NCBI RefSeq assembly: GCF_000002865.3
Contig: NW_001865057.1
Span: forward strand, 93,342-157,341
Direction: 5' to 3'
From: Monosiga brevicollis MX1
Lineage: Eukaryota; Opisthokonta; Choanoflagellata; Craspedida; Salpingoecidae
DNA: 64,000 bases
Of this stretch, positions 46,647 through 60,180 are shown one piece after another (the stretch's first letter is position 1; each line of letters opens with the position of its first letter). Under the pieces are notes generated by a model. It saw only the letters and a program-made list of their open reading frames with translations. It made no database searches and was not told where the DNA came from. A program made the position numbers and the translations under genes.

Positions 46647-49600
46647 ATGGACTCGATCAGCTTGGGCCAACCCCAAGCCCGGCCCATCTGGCGCGACCTG
46701 GCCGCCACTTCAAGGTACACATTCATGGGTCTAATGTGCGTTGTGCGCGCGCCACAATCCCTGCTAGCAACTCACGCTTCGGATTGCACGCGCTTCCTCG
46801 CACCTCAAAGTGAGGGGAGCCAACGGAAGATGGTGCTCCAGTTGGATGGCTTTGATCACAACGAGAGCGTGGTCGATGGTGAGGCTCATGAGCACCAAGC
46901 TCAGCCTCAGCAGTCAGACCTGGACGGTAGGCATGCATGGTCTGAGGTTGTTGGACTCAAAAGTTTGTCTTGCTTCCTTTCTGATCACATAATCACATGT
47001 TCTTTCATGGTCTTGTGCAGACGGCGTGGACCTTGATGGTCTGCCAGACTTTGCGGATGACCGCCCACGCCGCAACATGGTGCCCAAGCGTCTTTCCGAT
47101 GCCTTCAACTTGGAGCTTTCCGAGGACTTTCTCATGTATCTCAACATCACGTCTGAGGATGTGGCGGCGGCCGCCCTTGAAGATGACGCTTGGCGAAGCG
47201 ACGCGCATGATGCCCCACCCACACCGGCACAGGCACTGGCCGCCATGACCACCAGCAGCCCTGAGCAAAACAAGTTTGTCGCACAGGAACAGCTGCATCC
47301 AGTATCGCAAGCCCGTCGTCGGGAGGTATCCAGCAGTCGCTCCGCTCCCGAGCAAGGTGATGAGGTCCCTGAGAGCGACGATGATGAGCAAACTGCGGAA
47401 GAGGACGACGCCTCCGAGTCACCCAACTCTCGCGAACGTATGTCCTTCAGCACATGCTCCTGAGCCACATGGTTTGCAGTGCCTGCTTTTGATGCCTTCC
47501 CAAGTGGAGTTTTTGCCCAGTATGCGCTCTCACTCACACACACTCTCTGTGCGTACAATCGCATGCATGCACCTGTGCCACTGTGGGGGTTCTACCATCA
47601 TCACCGTCATCAGGCACCAAGAGCATGCCCAATCTGGACCGGGAGCGCATTCGCCGCACTTCAAGCATCATGCGCAGCAAAACGCTATCCACGGCTGATG
47701 CAGGGCCCATGCGCAAGCTGCTGCATGGGTCGGGCACGCAGGAGCATTTGGCTTCCCTCCTTTCAATCACAGCCAACAAACGTCGGACGACCATCATTGC
47801 CGTTGATGCCGACTTTAGCCTGCCCCAACTCGCCGAGGCTACCACGCCAACCTCGCCCCGCTCCACCAACCGTCTCTCCACAAGCAGTCACGTTGAGTTA
47901 CCCGGTGCTCGTGTCGCCCGCAGCAGCAGCCACGATGATGATGAAATCTGTGAAGGCGACTTGACCTCCTTCTTCAAAGCGCGTCGTGGTTCGTGTATAT
48001 CTCACCCTGGGCCAAATCACTTACAAATGCGCACGTCATTGTCACTGGCAACAGCCTCAGTTTCAAAGGGGGCACACCACTCACTTCTTGCTCTCTGATC
48101 TCCACATCTTAGAGCTCAAAATGTTCCGTCGCAAGCTTGCAGAACAATGTGACATCAATTACCGCCTTGAGCGAAACCTGCGCACCCTCGACGAGAGCAT
48201 TGGCCTGCTCATTCGTCACCGCATCTCCGTTGAAGATATCGACTCGCGGCTTCTAACCTACGACTTTCGTATTTACAACAGTATGTGTTTGCGTCTTGCC
48301 GCACGCATACGGATGCTTCGCTCGCTCACACCTACTTTCTTCCTATGCACAGGTAAATTGATGTCCTCGCGCAAGGAGCAGCAGTACGGCATCTTGTTTT
48401 ACTTGTTGCAAAATGAGGCTGCCTACATTGCAACCCTTTCACGTCAACTCTCACTCTCAGAGATTGATGGTACGTCAGGCTTGCTCAATTCGTTGGCTTC
48501 AATTTGGCGTGGTTGTGACACCCTGGCTCAATCTGGTTCTTGACACAGACTTCCTGCAGACAGTCATGTTCACGCTCTTTGGTAATTTTGAGCCGAAGGA
48601 GGAGCACATGCTTCTGTCCGTCTTCCAGCATGCCTTCAAACTTGAGTTTGCCGCGGCCAAGGATATCAACAGCGTCATGCGCAACAATAGTGCCATGTCC
48701 CGCATGATTACTACCTACACCCGCCGTGGACTCGGTCAGCAGTACCTGAAGGATGTTCTCGCTCGCCAGGTTGGTGACGCGTTTCGAGTGCTGCGGAGCG
48801 CCTGTGCTGCACGTATCAAGCGCCTTTTCAGTACCCTGGCATGCTTGTGATCAAGTGGAGATGCCCTCACGCTCTTCTTCCTGCTTCTTGCCATGCAGGT
48901 CGGGCTTGTATTTGAACTCAAGGGTCTGGGACTCGATTTAGAGCCCGTCAAAATTTACAATGAGCTTGCCAAGGAACACGGGCTGCCTGAAGGGGTCACC
49001 GACCCGGTCACTGCTCTCAAAGCTGCACCTGTGCAGGAGGTGCTCGAAGAGCGCAGCCGTGCTCTGCGGGAACTAACGGCGCGCTTCGTTTCAGCCATCG
49101 TGGAAGACGTTGAGGCCGTGCCTTACGGCTTGCGCTGGCTCTGCAAGGCCATCCGCGCCGAGTGTCTTCAGCGGTTTCCCGACTCCTCACAGGAGGTCTT
49201 GGTCTCTCTCTTGGGCGGCTTCATGATGCTGCGCTACATCAACCCAGCCATCATTTCTCCTGAGGCCTTTGCTCTCATTCACCGCAAGCCGACCAACTTG
49301 ATCCGCCGCAACCTAACACAAATAGCCAAGGTTTTGCAAGCCATCACCAATGGGTATGATTTTGCTTTTCTGCGTGGTTCTGGTCACGCTCAGATCAGTC
49401 TCCATCGCGTTGCAGCTCATTGCTTTTTTGCTCTTATCTCCGTGCCTTTCCTCTTGATGATGATGGGAATATTAGAACCAAATCGGTCACGGGCTCACTT
49501 GCCATTTTGCAGGACTTTATCCGCGAGCAACGCTCACGTCTGGGTCGCTTTCTGCTGCAGTGCGTGCCGCACGTGCATCATGCCATGATCTTGGTGCCTT

Positions 49601-51257
49601 GCGTTCTTCTTCACGGGCCCACCTGGGTGTTGATAGGCTGTGTGAGGTGGAGGACTTTGATCACGAATACCAGATGGAACGTCTTTCGGCTTTGGCGTCC
49701 CTGAGCAATAGCATCTCGATCACACCCAACGAGATCTACACGGTGCATTCCTTGTTGTGGAAGTACCAGTCTCAATTGCAGCTTGATAAGAGCTCCCCGC
49801 TGGGAGCAGTCTTGCAGCAGCTAGGCGAGCCACCAACCAAAATCTCGCGCGAGAACAATCTGCTGATGGAGTTGGCTTTGAGCAGGTCCGTCGGAGTACC
49901 CTTCTTTTTTTGCTCTTGTTCGAATGTCTCCCTCTCTTCTCATCGCGTTTTCTCGCCGCAAACAGTCCCGTGGAGTATTCCACACGCCGAGGCAGTGGTG
50001 GCAGTGCTGCTAGCAGCCAAGTGCCCCTTGAAATGCAATGTCAGTCGCCAAAGCCCAGCTCGCTGTTGGTGGTTTGACAACGCTAATGATCGAAGCGCGC
50101 GCCTCACATTTGTTTTACGTCTGGGCTTTGCCCTTGCCCCTTCTCTTTGGCGGCCTTTTTCATGTAGCCATTACTGTGAAGCAGCTGCGTTTGCTCAAGC
50201 TAGAGCTCGAAAAGACCAAGGCAGCGTTTGAAAGGTAGGGCCGGTCAATAACAGATTGCTGGGTAGAGTCAGGGGCGTTATGACACGAGAGGGCTAATCA
50301 CCAAAATACCTGTTTGCTAGCGTGTGTGAGATCTATGCCATCTTGACCGAGAAGATCGAAGCCTACCAAGATTATTTGGAAAATGTTCGCGGCCAGGTAC
50401 ATTTGCACCGCACAACTCGAAGCGTTTGTTGTTAACACAACCGAGCACGTGCATTGACTGGAAAACCGCAATCTTGATCTCCAGGCAATTTCGGGCTCGT
50501 CATGGGCAACGGAGTTTGTCAGTGTGGGCAAGGTTCAGTTGAAACGGCGCTCCATGATGGCTCGCCGCTACCCGCAGCATGAAATGCTTCCCAAGGTAAA
50601 CATGGTCGTGCTCTCTCATCCAGCGGCTTCTTTTTCGTCTGGCATTGTGGTTGACATTGACATGTGAGCTGTGAGCTGTGCAATTCCTGGGTTCCCGTCA
50701 ACACTAATCTCGGGGTTGGTCTGGTGTGGCATCTACCTGCATGTGACTAGGGTTTGGGACCATATCAGTTTAAGCTTACCAAGCTGGACAAGGAGCGTAT
50801 CATCACTTGGTCTAATGATGCTGTGATTCCTCGCGAGTCAGACCCTGGTCGCAACAACATTATCTTGGTCTACTCCATGCCGACGGTAGGAACAAACAGC
50901 GATGATGGGCAGTGCCTTAAAACCCCCGTTCCCTCATCGTTGTGCTTGATGTTCTCTTTGCTGCTCACGGTGGCAGATTGGCCATGTGGTATTGAGCTTG
51001 CGACCCAAGGGTCGCCAGGCCTTGTTCCACACCGAATGCAAATTGGAAGACTTGCTGACCAAGACAGAGGATGAACGCCCACGTATGTACCCGTCCGTTT
51101 CCTTGGAGCAAAAAAAAAAAAGGCCAGTAGGGTTGCTTTGACAGGTGCACTCATCTTTTGGACCAACTGTTTCACAGGCATGCGACTGGGTAATGTTCTT
51201 GAACTGGATGCCAGACGCATGCTGGTCTTGCTGGACAAAACCACATTCAGACTTTGA
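46647..51257 (+). CDS. IQGAP-type RasGAP with RasGAP_C domain
   Basis: A Ras-family GTPase-activating protein related to IQGAP, Dictyostelium GAPA/DGAP1 and fission yeast Gap1. The start MDSISLGQPQARPIWRDLAA is at 46647. The N-terminal 400 residues are low-complexity and acidic with Ser/Arg-rich patches; I see no CH domain or IQ motifs. A helical region (FRRKLAEQCDINYRLERN, LLIRHRISVEDIDSRL) precedes the GAP-related domain at about 48360-49560. That domain reads YGILFYLLQNEAAYIATLSR, then MRNNSAMSRMITTYTRRGLG with an Arg at the arginine-finger position, then LLGGFMMLRYINPAIISPEA, the IQGAP-like form of the FLR-x-x-x-PA motif. The C-terminal RasGAP_C domain (about 50190-51257) has YAILTEKIEAYQDYLENVRG, GLGPYQFKLTKLDKERIITW, VLSLRPKGRQALFHTECKLE and RRMLVLLDKTTFRL, stop 51257. 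It is head to head with WDR44. Confidence 0.88.
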
Positions 51258-51717
51258 ATTGGCACGGCCTCTTCTTTTAACTGGGCATGACGAACCGGAT
51301 CCACAAGTGTTCATAGTAAACTCAAGATTGTGGCCTATTTGATTTAAACAAACCAATAGCATGCTGCCAGGTTATGGCTGTTGTTCCTTTATGTTTTCGC
51401 ATGGTCGGTTTCAGACGCTTTGGAGATCCCACTCCAGTGTCCCTCGAAGCTGCAACTGATTTGGTCAACGTTTTGGTCAACTTTTGTGTATCATAATTGA
51501 TCGATCTGACCTTACATCAGATTCATGTCCAACAAATCTTCATGAGCAAAGATCATTCATGTGACTAGTGAACCAGTGGCAGGCTGCAGAAACAAGCACA
51601 ATGCGGCTTGAGCTCTGAAAGATGGGAATAAAAAGTCAATTATGTGTGCAGAAGCTGTTGTTGTTGCTGCGCAAGTGGAGATGACGCGGGTCGAGCGTGT
51701 TGGCACTTTGCACCAAG
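51258..51717. other. Convergent intergenic region
   Basis: A 460-base 3' gap between the RasGAP (+) and RSPH10B (-), AT-rich around 51330-51630. An AATAAA on the + strand at 51627-51632 may be the RasGAP poly(A) signal. No gene seen. Confidence 0.45.
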
Positions 51718-54700
51718 CTATTCTTCTCTTGAGGCTTCGAGTTCAGGGGAAGCAGGAGGAGGAATGATCAGCTGCAAAAACCTGTCCAGCGCTTCAGCAT
51801 CAAAAACAGAGCGATCTTCCTCAACGAGTTCAACTTCGCAGGGACTATCCCGCCCCGAAGGTACGCCATGGTCCAAGCTTGTGTCAGTGTCCACAGCGGA
51901 CACCACCACGGGCACTGCGCCCGTGCTGGCCGCTGGAGTGGTGTTTTGAGTCGTTGAGGGGGTGGCTTTGTTCTTGCCATGTTCGCCGCTACTAGAGCTA
52001 ATTTTTCCAGACCCGGACGAGCCGGCAGAGTGGGGCGACTTGCCCGGCGCGGCAACAGGCACCGGCAGGGCGGGAGCTGAAGCAGCCTGGGCAGCCTTTT
52101 TAGCGCGTTCGATGTTGGCTTGTCTTTGCTGCTCAACCATATTTGCCTGAGCTGCCGCTCGCAGGTCGAGGCAGGTGCGCAGTGTCATGAGCGCATTGAC
52201 GAGTGATATCTACCGTGCCGTACAACACCACATGGGACGGTCCAGGAGAACCCATGCGCCAATGAGGCTTTGCGACTGCAATTCTCCACGTCACCGGGTG
52301 CCATCCATGTAGCAGTGAGCCTCATATTCACTTCTTCTGTCTCTGTCCCCTGCTTGGCGAGACTTACCGAGAAGTCGAGACTGAGATTGTCTCGATCGTG
52401 GGACAAGGGGTGATAAACGCGCAGCGTCTGGAGTGTCGCCAATTCAAAAATTCATCAGGGCAAAACCAAAAGAATGTGCGAGCGAAAGGCGGGTGTCACA
52501 AGGCAGGTGTCGAGTATCAACCTGGATAATGTCTTTGGCAGCAGGCGGGCTGGGCTGGCGCCCGCCCTTGGTGATAGTGCGCAGGTGCAGAGCAATGGCC
52601 TGTGCCGACACGAGGCGGTCCTGTGGTAGTCAACAGCACAGCAGGTGTTCATTGAAGTAAGAAATGCAAGCAAAACCCACACTCGTTCAATGGGAGGGAA
52701 AACCGTCAGTGCGAGACAATGACAAATCCTGCAAAGCGTACCGCCGCCACGTGTTCCAGTCGTGCCATCACATCTTCGCGTGACCAACTCTTTGGCAAGA
52801 GCGGCGCTTCGGCATCTGCGCGCCGTCGGAAAACATTTGAGGCGGGAAATAACGCAGAAAGACATCTGACGAAAAGGAAGAAGACGTAGTTATGTGATGG
52901 AGAGCGTTCTCTGTTACTGCGCACCTGGGAGGACAGTGATTTGTGCCAAATCGTGACGCACAAACTCATCGAGGCAGTAAACCAGGGTTCCAGTACGATC
53001 GGCAAACTTCTCAGCGTAAACTTTATGAGCCAGCGTCACAATGACGTTGATGAAATCTTGCGGCAAGATCAGGTCAAGCAAGGGACACTCGGCCACTATT
53101 TGATGAGCAGCCAGGGTTGCTACGAGCCATGCGAGTCCCAAAACAGCGACAGGTTGAGGTCAACTCGAATAGCGATGAAGAAGTTAATTATGCAGAGACC
53201 AGAAAAAAGCCATACGTAAAGTAGCCATAAGTTGAGCAGCGGAGATGCCGTGTCGGTAGAGTTGACAATCCGTTAGCACGTGCAAGAGCTGTGGAGATAC
53301 ACACAGTCACGTCTTATTGTCAGCCACGTGCACACCCAACACCAGCGTGTCAAGGCAGAACCCCAGGCAGGGGTGGCGGGTGCATGCGACCCACAAACCG
53401 AAATGCGTAGCATGCCGTAAGGTACGTGGGCCAAGTGCAAATGCGCATGGACCTTTGCATAGCCAAAGTACAATGCACGGAGGCGAGCGGCGTAGCGCTG
53501 CAGAACATTATCAAGCTAAAGGGGGCAAGTTATTCTGTGAGGACTATCACAATTGAGACGTGTTGAGCTGGCATGGGGAGTCAGCACTTGCAGCCAACCT
53601 GAAGCACTTCAGTCTCATCCATAACGTCAAGATGGCCGTAAAGCTGTACGTAGTCGGGTTTGGACTGCAAGAGGTCTCGGCTCGAAGCGTTGACAGGCTG
53701 ATCGCGATCAAAGACCACGGCCACGGTTTCACCCGTGTGGGACTGCAGAGTTGCTGGGCCATGCTTTTCATTGTGAACCCAGGTCCCTTCCAGAAAAGAA
53801 CCACTGCCACGGGGGCACGCATGAAGGAGCATATAGGACCAACATGAATGGCAAGCCCGTGCAAACCCGCAACGAGATGCGCACAAATACAATCGACAGA
53901 CAAAAGCCGGCACGAAGACTGAGCTGGCCGCGATCTCGAGTCCATATCGGCGCTTACTCAGCAAAGTGAAAGACGCCAGCACCGTGGCGCTGGCCCATAA
54001 GAAAAGCACCACGGTAGCAATTGAGGCCTACGTGCACGGGCGCACTGTCCATTTTGGTACCAGCAAACCAAATGTGCTCGCCCTGGCCGTGCGGTTGACC
54101 ACGGTGCCAGTCACCAGCATATCGCTATGGCAGAAGAAAGCACGGGAGTGGCCAGGAGCAGCGAGGAAGAACACGTCAGAACAACTGGAGCGTGAGCTCG
54201 GTGGTCTCGACGGGTAGGTGCACGACGGAAGTAGGAAACGGCCCATTTCCTGACCTGACAGCGAGAGCTCCAGTACATGATGCCTTGCCCGTGCCGAACG
54301 TTCTTCTCCCAGTTACCATCATATGTATCGCCAGAGCTGGCAAGTAGCGAGTCAAAGTCCTTGTGAGTCCAGGGCCACAGCACGAACGGACAAGAAGAGA
54401 GCATGGGCATGGTGAATTTCATCCCACCTATATCGCATGAGGCCCTGCCCATCTCGTTGATTGTTCTTCCACAGGCCCTCATAGACGCTCCCGTCAGCAT
54501 ACTCGAGGCGGCCCTGCAAGAATTGAGAAAGAAGATGGTCCACACGAAACAAAGACGTCAAGGAGTCGGGCGGCTGTATTCCCGCTCATTACCGGTCTCC
54601 TCTGCGCGCGCGGAAGGCATGCGTCGCGAGCCTCAACAAGGGCCTGTGTGCAGACAACCAAGGAAGTGATGGCTGACCTGTCCTTGCCGAACCCCGCGAT

Positions 54701-55213
54701 ACCAAGCACCCGTATATGTGACAGAGCCGTCGGCGGCGCTATATCGGCCATGGCCATGGCGTCGCCCGCGCTCCACGTCTCCTTCATATAGGCTGCATGA
54801 AAGAAGGTGAGGCCAACCGGGCAACGGTTTAGTCACGGGTTTTGGTGCATGAGAACGGGAACTCGAACCTGCCGTCAGGCCAATGGATGGCACCCTTGCC
54901 AGAGAGTGTCGTGTCCTCAAAATCACCCTTGTAGATGAGGCCTTCGGCTGTCGTTAGCACCCCTTTGCCGTGCCAATGACCATTGCTGCAGTCACCCTGT
55001 GGTACGTTCCGTTCCCGACCAACCAAGGTGTCAGTGCTTGCTCGTCATGCCCCGTGCTGGCTGGCTCGGTTCAACTCGGCTCGGCAGAGCGGCGCCTACC
55101 TCGAAGCGATGTCCGTTCTTGTAAACAATGGTCTGCCGACCATGGTGCAGTTCAGGTTGTGACGCTGCCTGCGCCTCTATCAGGCCCAGCAGCGCAGGCT
55201 CCACCACCGTCAT
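51718..55213 (-). CDS. RSPH10B: RSPH10B, radial spoke head protein with MORN repeats
   Basis: RSPH10B is a MORN-repeat protein of the radial spoke head in motile cilia. The start [18 protein letters not shown] is at 55213. At least seven MORN repeats follow, about one per exon: [20 protein letters not shown] (about 54930-54990), [20 protein letters not shown] (about 54720-54790), [20 protein letters not shown] (about 54430-54520), [60 protein letters not shown] and [20 protein letters not shown]. The C-terminal half matches human RSPH10[19 protein letters not shown] with [20 protein letters not shown] (human [20 protein letters not shown]), then [20 protein letters not shown] (human [20 protein letters not shown]). 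The last exon (about 52188-51718) has [19 protein letters not shown] and an acidic end, stop 51718. Exon joins are approximate. It is head to head with IFT80. Confidence 0.88.
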
Positions 55214-55898
<685 letters not shown>

Positions 55899-58800
55899 AT
55901 GAAGCTCTCCACGCGACTTTCGCGGGCGCAGCGACATGGGGATGTCGCAACCACCGTTACTTGGAACGCTCGGGGCGAGCTGTGCTCGGCAGGGTAAGGC
56001 TATCATTCCGACATTCAAGCCGTCAGCTCTTCTGCTTGGTTTGAGTGCTCATGGACTTGCCTGCAATCTGCGGATCCCCTTGGCTGGGCATCCGTGGCCC
56101 TTCTTGGCCAACTCTAGAGATGACCACCTGATTCACACATGGGATGTCGAGCTCAATAGCCCCCGCGAGGTAAGAACGCTGGCTACGCTTCAAATCAGCC
56201 AGCCAGCCGCCGGCACTCATAGGGCTTTTTGGAACTCTTGTAGCTTGTGAACGGCGGCGAAAACTTTTTCCCCACCTGCATGGAGTGGGCCCCCACGGTC
56301 GGCAAGAAGCCTGGCGATGTTCTGATTGTCGGCTCAGATGATGGTATGTGTGTCACCTTTTTTTTTGGGTGTGTTCATGGTGCAGTGGGCTGCTCAAGCA
56401 GTTTTGAGGGCCGGCGTACTGTGAGGGTGTTCCACTCTAACGCTCGGCTGCTGGCGTACTTGTCAGGCAAATATCGCCTTTTTGGCAAGACAAACCGCTT
56501 TGAAAAAACAGTGGACGCTCATCAAGGGGCCATCACAACCGTACGCTGGAGCAGCGACGCAAGCTCCTGCCTCACTGGTCTGTCGACGCTCCCACCAAAC
56601 CGACTTGTGAATGCTTTTGCTGTGGCACTGCCACCGGCACGCGATGCACTGTGCCACTTGTGCATTAATGCCATACATGTACATATACTTAGCGGGAGAG
56701 GATGGTGCGCTCAAAGTGTGGTCTCGCAGCGGCATGCTGCGGTCTGTGCTGGCTCAAGCCGGTACGTCATCTCCTCCACCTTTGAGTCATTTTTTTTACC
56801 ACACCCTGTGAATGCGAGCTGAATCACAGAGCACCAGTTTTTGACGTGCAACTTGTGCTCTTTCGCGACGCTCTTTGCATAGGCATGCCCGTACATGCTG
56901 CAGCTTGGGGGCCTGGCAGCAATAGCGTCGTCTTTGGTGCCGGCAAGACGCTGGTGGTCCAGCCCATGAACCCTGGAAGCAAGGGCGAGAGCTGGAAGGC
57001 CCATGAGGGCATCGTCCTGGCGGTTGATTGGTCGGTCACGAGTGGGCAGATCGTATCTGGCGGCGAGGATTGCCGCTACAAGGTTTGTGCACTCAACCTG
57101 AACGATCGTCAGAACAGCCGTTTGGTGGCGCCACGCCTGATGGAGTGTCGAGTTGCCTTGGGGGGGCCGTGTTTTCTTGTGCCGTCTTCTTAGGTCTGGG
57201 ATAGCCTTGGCCGGGTTCTGTACACGTCCAGCGTCCATGAACATCCTATCACATCCTTGCGCTTCAACCCTGCCAGCACACACTTTGCAGTGGCGGGTTA
57301 CAACATGCTGCGGCTCTGCGATGCAGCCGGTTGGTCGGCTGCGTTGGCCAACACTGATGGCGGATCGGTCTATGAGTTGGCCTGGTTACCCGATGGAACG
57401 GCTGTTGCGGGGGCTTGTGCCGACGGCCAAGTTTTTGTGGCTGACATTGTTGGCCATAGCATCAATGATGATCGCTACGAGGTGACGCAAAGTGCCCCGG
57501 ACACACTCACTGTGCGCCGTATTTTGGAAAACACCACCGATGTCCTGGGTCAGTATTTGCTCGCCATTGAGGCGGATATCTTGAGCATCTCGCTCAGCTC
57601 GAGTTGATGAGATTGGAGCGTGTCCACACTGCTCAATTGGCATCGCTCTGCTTGGCCTCCTTTAGAGCTGCGCGAGCGGCTGGTGATGATGGATTTGACC
57701 AGCGAGTATCTTGTGGCCATCACCACATCGCAGTGCTTGATTTATCGCACGGCGACCTTCAGTACTCCGCTGGCCGTGGAGCTCAAGGCCCCGGTCGTCA
57801 TGATGAAACTGGCCAGCAGCTGCCTGCTTTTGGTGGATAGTGGAGGCAACTTGGCGGTACGCTTTTGCCTCCCCTCGCAAACGCCTTTATATTTGATTGA
57901 TCATCCAGTCCGACAAGCCAGTCCATGCCGTGCTCACCTATCCGATCAACTACAGGTCTACAGCATGGATGGTCGGCTGATGAGCAATCCCAAGGTGCCC
58001 AACATGACAGCAGAGGCCGTTACTCTGGCTCAGATCACGTTAAACAACGACACGCTCGCGATTGTGCATCCCAAGTGCGTTGCCGGCAATATCGGCCGAT
58101 TGTGATTGCCCGCTTTGCTGATCTCATATCAACGCGTGCGCGTTGCGCTTTTGCTTTGAATGTGACAGAGACGATAAGCAGTTTATGACTTTTGACGTAC
58201 AGTCGGGCAAGGAGCTTCGTAAACCCGTGACCCACAGTGTGGGCATTGCGTCGCTGGCGCTGGAGCAAAGTGCGGATGGGCGTACTACCTACTTGGCCCT
58301 CGTTGATAAGAACCGGTGCGGGCGTTGCTGCATGCCTCACTTTTTTCTCGCGGAGCAGAGAGGTGGATGCCAGGATTTGAATGTGTGACTTCTCATTTCG
58401 ATATCACTGTATCCATGTATGCTTCCCCGTGACGTTATGAACAGGGACTTGTACCTGAGTCAGCCGCGTCGGAGCCAGCCGCGGCTAGAGAAGCTGGCCT
58501 CGATGATTCAGGATGTCGCCTGGCACGGTTCCGTGCATATGATTGTGGCTCTACTGGACGGCAAGCTCTCGACCTGGTTGTACCCCAGGTATGTTGAGTT
58601 GTTTTTGCCACTGATGCAAGCTGGCAATTGCACACGTGCGCTGAACACGCATTTTCGGTGCACTGCTCACAAGCTTGTTTGGTAAAACAAAAACAGCGCA
58701 TGTTTCTTGGATCCGGATGTGGTGCCGCTGGTCCGGGTTGACAAGGAGACGCACGAATTGGGCTCTCGCCCATCCATTGTGCGCTTTTCAGGCAACTCGT

Positions 58801-59684
58801 GCCTCGTGCGCCGCGCCGACGGGGCCAAGATCACATTGGTGGCTCCATCCTACGCTGCCATGCTGCACGGCTTTGTCAAGCAGAACAAGTGGAATGAGGC
58901 CGTGCGCTTGGCTCGGCTCGTTAAGGTAAGAACCTCGTTCCTTCCCCCGTGCATTACGTGTTAGGGCATGGTTCTGGTCCTGAATGGTTTTCTTTTGGGG
59001 TTTCCTTTTGCTGATCCACACTTGTGGCCGGTGCCTGGGATAGGAACGCTCGGCATGGGGTTGCTTGGCTGCTATGGCCACGCACGCCAAACAGCTGTCC
59101 ACGGCAGAGATTGCATATGCAGCAGTGGATGCCGTGGACAAGGTTGCACAGATTCAGTACATCAAATCTTTGCCTACAGAGGAGTCCCGCAATGCCGAAA
59201 TGGCATTGCTGTCAAACCAGGTTTGGATGTTGCTGGGTTGCTGCGCCGCGTTATGCGCGGCTTTGTGCTCAGAAGGGGAGGGGCGGTGCGGGAAACGCGA
59301 GTATGAACCTCGTGCCGTTTGCCCGCCAGTGATTCCAGTTGCTCCAGGGTTGCTCATAAACTTTTCGCCCTGCTGTGTTAGGCACAAGAAGCCGAGTCCC
59401 TGTTACTCCAAAGCGGATTGATTTATCGCGCGATCGACATGAATTGCAGCCTGTGCCGCTGGGATCGAGCCTTGGACCTGGCCATCAAGCACAAGACGCA
59501 TGTTGACACAGTCTTGGGTTTGAGACAGCAGCATCTCCAGGCCATGGGCCAGCGCGAAAGCTTGCCCAAGTTCATTGAGTACGCCGAGCGCGTCGACGTT
59601 GATTGGACCGCAGTTGAGGCCAAGATTGCCGAGGAATGGGACGCCGAGCGCGCTCGCCCGGGTGCTCGCCCTTACGCTGCCTAA
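55899..59684 (+). CDS. IFT80: IFT80, intraflagellar transport complex B subunit
   Basis: IFT80 is a peripheral IFT-B subunit needed to assemble cilia. The start MKLSTRLSRAQRHGDVATTV is at 55899. Two WD propellers follow over about a dozen exons: DDHLIHTWDVELNSP, EWAPTVGKKPGDVLIVGSDD, KYRLFGKTNRFEKTVDAHQG, AITTVRWSSDASSCLT, AGEDGALKVWSRSGMLRSVL, VHAAAWGPGSNSVVFGAGK, GIVLAVDWSVTSGQIVSGGE, DCRYKVWDSLGRVLYTSS, SVYELAWLPDGTAVAGACAD. The second propeller includes LRERLVMMDLTSEYLVAITT and YSMDGRLMSNPKVPN. The C-terminal helical (TPR-like) part reads GFVKQNKWNEAVRLARLVK, ATHAKQLSTAEIAYAAVDAV, DKVAQIQYIKSLPTEESRNA and DMNCSLCRWDRALDLAIKHK. These match human IFT80 closely in wording and order. Stop TAA at 59684. 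The length is near the family norm of about 780 residues. Confidence 0.95.
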
Positions 59685-60180
59685 CGAACACCACGCAAAG
59701 TGAAGAAGCAGCAAAGCAAGCATATTCTCGTGTTTCTTAGTGTTAAAATGGAGGAGGATGTCAATTTTATACCAGTCTCTTAGTCTCCCACGAGATTCAT
59801 AAATCACACACCCCGCGCTTGCCACCAAGCCACACATCTCGAGACAAACTCCCACCCACCACACGTACCGCCCAGCTTGTCGCTTTGCCGTCCTTGATAT
59901 CACCACACCCTGCGGCGGTGGGCTGGTTCTACTTGTTGTAGCTGATAAAGCAGAAGTTGCAGCAAAGTATTCACTGTAAGTAACCATTCTGTGAAGCGGT
60001 GCATCGAGTTATTGTCGCAGAAATGGTCGGACGCGTTGTGTTTATCTTTTGAGCTGGATGGCGAAAAACGGCAGTTGCAGTTTCGCATCAAGAAGAGACG
60101 GCAGCACATCGTTTTGGGGCCTTTGCTACCTGGGACAACTGATAGCTTGTGCGCTTGGGCTGCATTTGTAAAGCCAGGTC
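59685..60180. other. Intergenic region, IFT80 to FG-GAP gene
   Basis: A same-strand gap of 496 bases. No gene or repeat is recognised. The short open frames at 59991-60180 have no domain and lack a continuing splice path. Confidence 0.5.
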
